Assembly (NCBI GenBank): GCA_964508185.1
Contig: CAZDSS010000113.1
Coordinates: 1 to 7,759 of the forward strand
Direction: 5' to 3'
Length of the DNA stretch: 7,759 bases
From: CAZDSS01 sp964508185
Lineage (GTDB): Bacteria > Pseudomonadota > Alphaproteobacteria > Sphingomonadales > Govanellaceae
Each line of letters starts with the position of its first letter. Positions within the stretch are counted from its first letter, which is position 1. A program made the translations under genes and the position numbers. Positions 5,569 through 7,759 of this stretch are shown one piece after another. The notes under the pieces are model-generated. The model made no database searches, was not told the origin of the DNA, and saw only the letters and a list, made by a program, of their open reading frames with translations.

Positions 5569-6317
5569 CGGAACGGCTGCCCTGGACGGCGCAGGTCCTG
5601 ACGCTCTTTCCGGAGATGTTTCCGGGGCCCTTGGGCGTATCGCTCGCGGGCAAGGCGCTCGAATCTGGGATCTGGGCGCTGGAAGTGCTGGACATTCGCT
5701 CGTTCGCGCGCGATAAACACCGCACCGTGGACGATACCCCTGCCGGGGGCGGCCCCGGCATGGTCATGCGGCCCGACGTGGTGGCGGCAGCGGTGGATGC
5801 GGCGGCGGCAAGCCCGGCGCGGCAGGCTGCGGCCGGCGCGGTTTGGCCGTTGATCTATTTGTCGCCGCGCGGGCGGGTGCTGGATCAGGCGATGGTCCGG
5901 CGGTTTGCCGACGTGGGCGGCGTGACCTTGATTTGCGGCCGCTTCGAAGGTCTCGATCAGCGCCTCATCGAGGCGCGGGACGTCGAGGAGGTCAGTCTCG
6001 GCGATTTCATCCTCTCGGGAGGGGAGATCGCCGCGATGGCGTTGATGGATGCGGTGATCCGGCTGCTGCCGGGCGTCGTCGGCGACCCCGACACGCTGAA
6101 GGAGGAGAGCTTCGAAGAGGATCTCCTCGAATATCCGCACTATACGCGGCCGCAGGTCTGGGAAGGGCGTGCGATTCCCGAGGTCCTGACCTCGGGCCAC
6201 CATGGCCGGGTGCGCGCGTGGCGGCGCGAGATGGCCGAGAAATTGACGCGGGCACGGCGTCCGGACCTGTGGGAGAGATATCTCCGCCGGACGGGGGCCG
6301 CGCGAGGAACGGATTGA
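5565..6317 (+). CDS. trmD: tRNA (guanine-N1-)-methyltransferase TrmD
   Basis: TrmD is the essential SPOUT enzyme that makes m1G37 with S-adenosylmethionine and so prevents +1 frameshifting. At 250 residues it has the normal length. Visible motifs are LTLFPEMFPGPLG (12-24), TPAGGGPGMVMRPDVV (58-73), LSPRGRVLDQ (99-108), and the trefoil-knot SAM pocket LICGRFEGLDQRLIE (122-136) with SLGDFILSGGEIAAMALMDA (144-163). LLEYPHYTRPQVWEGRAIPEVLTSGHHGRVRAWR (187-220) forms the linker and tRNA-recognition start. The start codon lies in the ATGA overlap with rimM and has GGAGGGAG (5556-5563) close upstream. No substitution in the catalytic region stands out. Confidence 0.97.
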   Translation: MTERLPWTAQVLTLFPEMFPGPLGVSLAGKALESGIWALEVLDIRSFARDKHRTVDDTPAGGGPGMVMRPDVVAAAVDAAAASPARQAAAGAVWPLIYLSPRGRVLDQAMVRRFADVGGVTLICGRFEGLDQRLIEARDVEEVSLGDFILSGGEIAAMALMDAVIRLLPGVVGDPDTLKEESFEEDLLEYPHYTRPQVWEGRAIPEVLTSGHHGRVRAWRREMAEKLTRARRPDLWERYLRRTGAARGTD

Positions 6318-6325
6318 ACAGGACG

Positions 6326-6339
6326 GCCGGGGCTCCGGC
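6326..6339 (+). other. Small hairpin in the trmD-rplS spacer
   Basis: GCCGG (6326-6330), loop GGCT, CCGGC (6335-6339) form a 5-bp stem in the 48-base spacer, 16 bases before the rplS Shine-Dalgarno sequence. No T-run follows, so it is not a terminator. It might protect the rplS end of processed mRNA or only be chance in GC-rich DNA. Confidence 0.3.
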
Positions 6340-6365
6340 ATAGAGAAGGTTGAAGAGGGCGTAAG

Positions 6366-6752
6366 ATGAACGTGATCGAAAAGCTTGAAGCCCAGGAAAT
6401 CGCGGCCGTAGCCGGGGGCAAGAACATTCCCGATTTCGCACCGGGCGACAGCCTGAAGGTGTGGGTGAAGGTGGTCGAAGGCACCCGCGAGCGCCTGCAG
6501 GCCTTCGAAGGCGTGTGCATCGCCCGCGACGGCGGCGGCATCAATGCCTCCTTCACCGTGCGCAAGCTCTCCTTCGGCGAAGGCGTGGAACGCGTGTTCC
6601 CGCTCTATGCCCCGACCGTGGACCGCATCGAGGTGGTGCGTCGTGGCCGCGTGCGCCGCGCGAAGCTCTACTACCTCCGTGGCCTTACCGGCAAACGCGC
6701 TCGAATTACCGAGAAAAAGGACTATCGCGCCGCCGAATCGGGTGAGAAGTAA
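6366..6752 (+). CDS. rplS: 50S ribosomal protein bL19
   Basis: bL19 sits at the 30S-50S interface of the large subunit. The 128-residue protein shows the complete family signature: MNVIEKLEAQEI at the start, FAPGDSLKVWVKVVEGTRERLQAFEGVCIAR (24-54), GINASFTVRKLSFGEGVERVFPLY (58-81) and VDRIEVVRRGRVRRAKLYYLRGLTGKRARI (85-114). A short charged tail follows. E. coli L19 is 115 residues, so there is a modest C-terminal extension. ATG 6366 has GAGG (6355-6358) seven bases upstream, a better site than that of rimM, in keeping with high output of a ribosomal protein. It is the last gene of the operon, with a strong terminator 54 bases downstream. Confidence 0.97.
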   Translation: MNVIEKLEAQEIAAVAGGKNIPDFAPGDSLKVWVKVVEGTRERLQAFEGVCIARDGGGINASFTVRKLSFGEGVERVFPLYAPTVDRIEVVRRGRVRRAKLYYLRGLTGKRARITEKKDYRAAESGEK

Positions 6753-6806
6753 GCATCTTCCCATGCAGGCGGCCCCGGTGAGGGTCGCGGCTCTTGGAAA
6801 ACAAGG

Positions 6807-6840
6807 TCCGGACCCCCGGAAGAGGGTCCGGATTTTTTTT
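6807..6840 (+). terminator. Strong intrinsic terminator of the trmD operon
   Basis: TCCGGACCC (6807-6815), eight-base loop, GGGTCCGGA (6824-6832) form a perfect 9-bp stem followed by eight T residues (6833-6840). Upstream AA/GG can extend the stem by pairing with the T-run. It lies between rplS and leuC and should separate the two transcripts. Confidence 0.93.
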
Positions 6841-6859
6841 GGGCCCGCGCTCAAGGCTC

Positions 6860-6870
6860 GGCCGACGGCC
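6860..6870. repeat. Short palindrome between terminator and leuC
   Basis: GGCCG-A-CGGCC is a perfect 11-base palindrome in the 58-base stretch between the rplS terminator and leuC. No convincing -35/-10 pair is visible in this stretch. It could be an operator for leuC, but such a motif also arises easily by chance at this GC content. Confidence 0.25.
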
Positions 6871-6898
6871 TGGATGTACGACGACAAGGAACGCGAGA

Positions 6899-7759
6899 AT
6901 GGGTAACCCACGCACATTATATGACAAGATCTGGGACAGCCATGTGGTGGATGAGGACGCCGACGGCACCGCCACCATCTATATCGATCGCCATCTCGTC
7001 CACGAGGTGACGAGCCCGCAGGCGTTCGAGGGGCTGCGGCTTGCCGGGCGCAAGGTGCGCCGTCCCGATGCGATCCTCGCCGTTCCGGACCACAACGTGC
7101 CGACGACGCCGGACCGCGCGACCCGGATCGACGACCCCGAATCGGCGGCGCAGCTCGCGACGCTCGAGGAAAACTGCCGCGATTTCGGCGTGCCCTACAT
7201 TCCGATGACCGACATCCGCCAGGGCATCGTCCATGTGACCGGCCCCGAGCAGGGCTTCACGCTGCCCGGCGCGACGATCGTCTGCGGCGACAGCCACACG
7301 GCGACCCACGGCGCGTTCGGCGCGCTCGCCTTCGGCATCGGCACGTCGGAGGTGGAGCATGTCCTTGCGACCCAGACCCTGATCCTCAAGCGCTCCAGGA
7401 ACATGCGGGTGCTGATCGAGGGCGATCTTGGCCCGGGGGTTACCGCCAAGGACGTGGTGCTGGCGGTGATCGGCCGCATCGGCACGGCGGGCGGCACCGG
7501 CCATGTGATCGAATTCGCGGGCTCGGCCATTCGCGGGCTGTCCATGGAAGGCCGCATGACCGTCTGCAACATGGCGATCGAGGCGGGCGCGCGCGCAGGC
7601 CTCATCGCGCCCGACGACGTGACCTTCGAATATGTGAAGGGCCGGCCCCTGGCGCCCAAGGGCGCCGCCTTCGAACAGGCGGTCGCCTACTGGCGCACGC
7701 TCAGGACGGACGACGGCGCGGTTTTCGACAAGGAAGTGGTGATCGATGCCGCCGAGATC
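6899..7759 (+). CDS. leuC: 3-isopropylmalate dehydratase large subunit LeuC (5' part)
   Basis: With LeuD, LeuC interconverts 2- and 3-isopropylmalate in leucine synthesis through a [4Fe-4S] cluster. The first 287 codons are present, of about 470 usual, and the frame is open at the right edge. Aconitase-family features are TLYDKIWDSHVV (6-17), IYIDRHLVHEVTSPQAFEGLR (27-47), VPDHNVPTT (62-70), TGPEQGFTLPGATIVCGDSHTATHGAFGALAFGIGTSEVEHVLATQT (114-160, with the GDSHT active-site loop) and GGTGHVIEF (198-206), followed by the MEGRMTVCNMAIEAGARAG segment (216-234). The later cluster cysteines lie beyond the window. ATG 6899 has AAGGA (6886-6890) eight bases upstream. It follows the trmD-operon terminator and so probably has its own, unrecognised promoter. 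The rplS-leuC neighbourhood is common in alphaproteobacteria. Confidence 0.96.
   Translation, partial: MGNPRTLYDKIWDSHVVDEDADGTATIYIDRHLVHEVTSPQAFEGLRLAGRKVRRPDAILAVPDHNVPTTPDRATRIDDPESAAQLATLEENCRDFGVPYIPMTDIRQGIVHVTGPEQGFTLPGATIVCGDSHTATHGAFGALAFGIGTSEVEHVLATQTLILKRSRNMRVLIEGDLGPGVTAKDVVLAVIGRIGTAGGTGHVIEFAGSAIRGLSMEGRMTVCNMAIEAGARAGLIAPDDVTFEYVKGRPLAPKGAAFEQAVAYWRTLRTDDGAVFDKEVVIDAAEI

Noticed and set aside
6763..6906. Possible leuC leader peptide with attenuator
   Set aside because: The frame starting at ATG 6763 has only isolated leucine codons and no Leu run; it reads through the terminator and overlaps the leuC start. The hairpin fits a simple operon terminator.
5382..6917. 511-codon minus-strand frame across rimM, trmD and rplS
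   Set aside because: It runs antisense through three conserved genes and the terminator; its composition is that of a shadow frame.
1..7759. CRISPR arrays, tRNA/rRNA genes, insertion sequences, phage or attachment sites
   Set aside because: No regularly spaced repeats, cloverleaf sequences, transposase motifs or terminal inverted repeats were seen on either strand.

Overview
The window is GC-rich, tightly packed chromosomal DNA of an alphaproteobacterium. The evidence is the gene order ffh-rpsP-rimM-trmD-rplS followed by leuC, the alphaproteobacterial style of Ffh (G4 motif TRMDGDGRGG, DVRRPAAQEQL), the Ala/Glu-rich tail on ribosomal protein bS16, and the dapF-mtaB pair next door. A Rhodospirillales-like member is a reasonable guess from layout alone, but the sequence does not prove it.

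Left part, minus strand (1-1658): a promoter at about 1629-1658 drives dapF (diaminopimelate epimerase; lysine and peptidoglycan precursor). dapF overlaps mtaB (tRNA t6A37 methylthiotransferase) by four bases (ATGA), and mtaB runs off the left edge.

Middle, plus strand (about 1796-2980): an AT-rich promoter region holds a perfect 7-bp-arm inverted repeat directly against a TTGACA box. It precedes a two-gene unit: an NTF2/SnoaL-like fold protein of unknown substrate and a TetR-family regulator, whose stop and start codons overlap as TGATG. A small hairpin terminator ends the unit. This is the only accessory-looking piece of the window; it sits between otherwise universal genes and looks like a self-regulated cassette.

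Right part, plus strand (2984-6840): a promoter candidate and a roughly 130-base leader with repeated motifs and hairpins precede ffh (SRP GTPase). rpsP (bS16), rimM (16S maturation factor), trmD (tRNA m1G37 methyltransferase) and rplS (bL19) follow. Spacing is short throughout, rimM and trmD overlap by four bases, and a strong intrinsic terminator follows rplS. This is the classical trmD operon joined to ffh: it couples ribosome assembly, tRNA G37 methylation and protein targeting. leuC (large subunit of isopropylmalate isomerase, leucine synthesis) begins after the terminator and runs off the right edge.

Most of the window is ordinary core genome. I found no convincing new multi-gene system. 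The items most worth a second look are the TetR-type operator with its NTF2-like/TetR pair, and the repeated, structured ffh leader.
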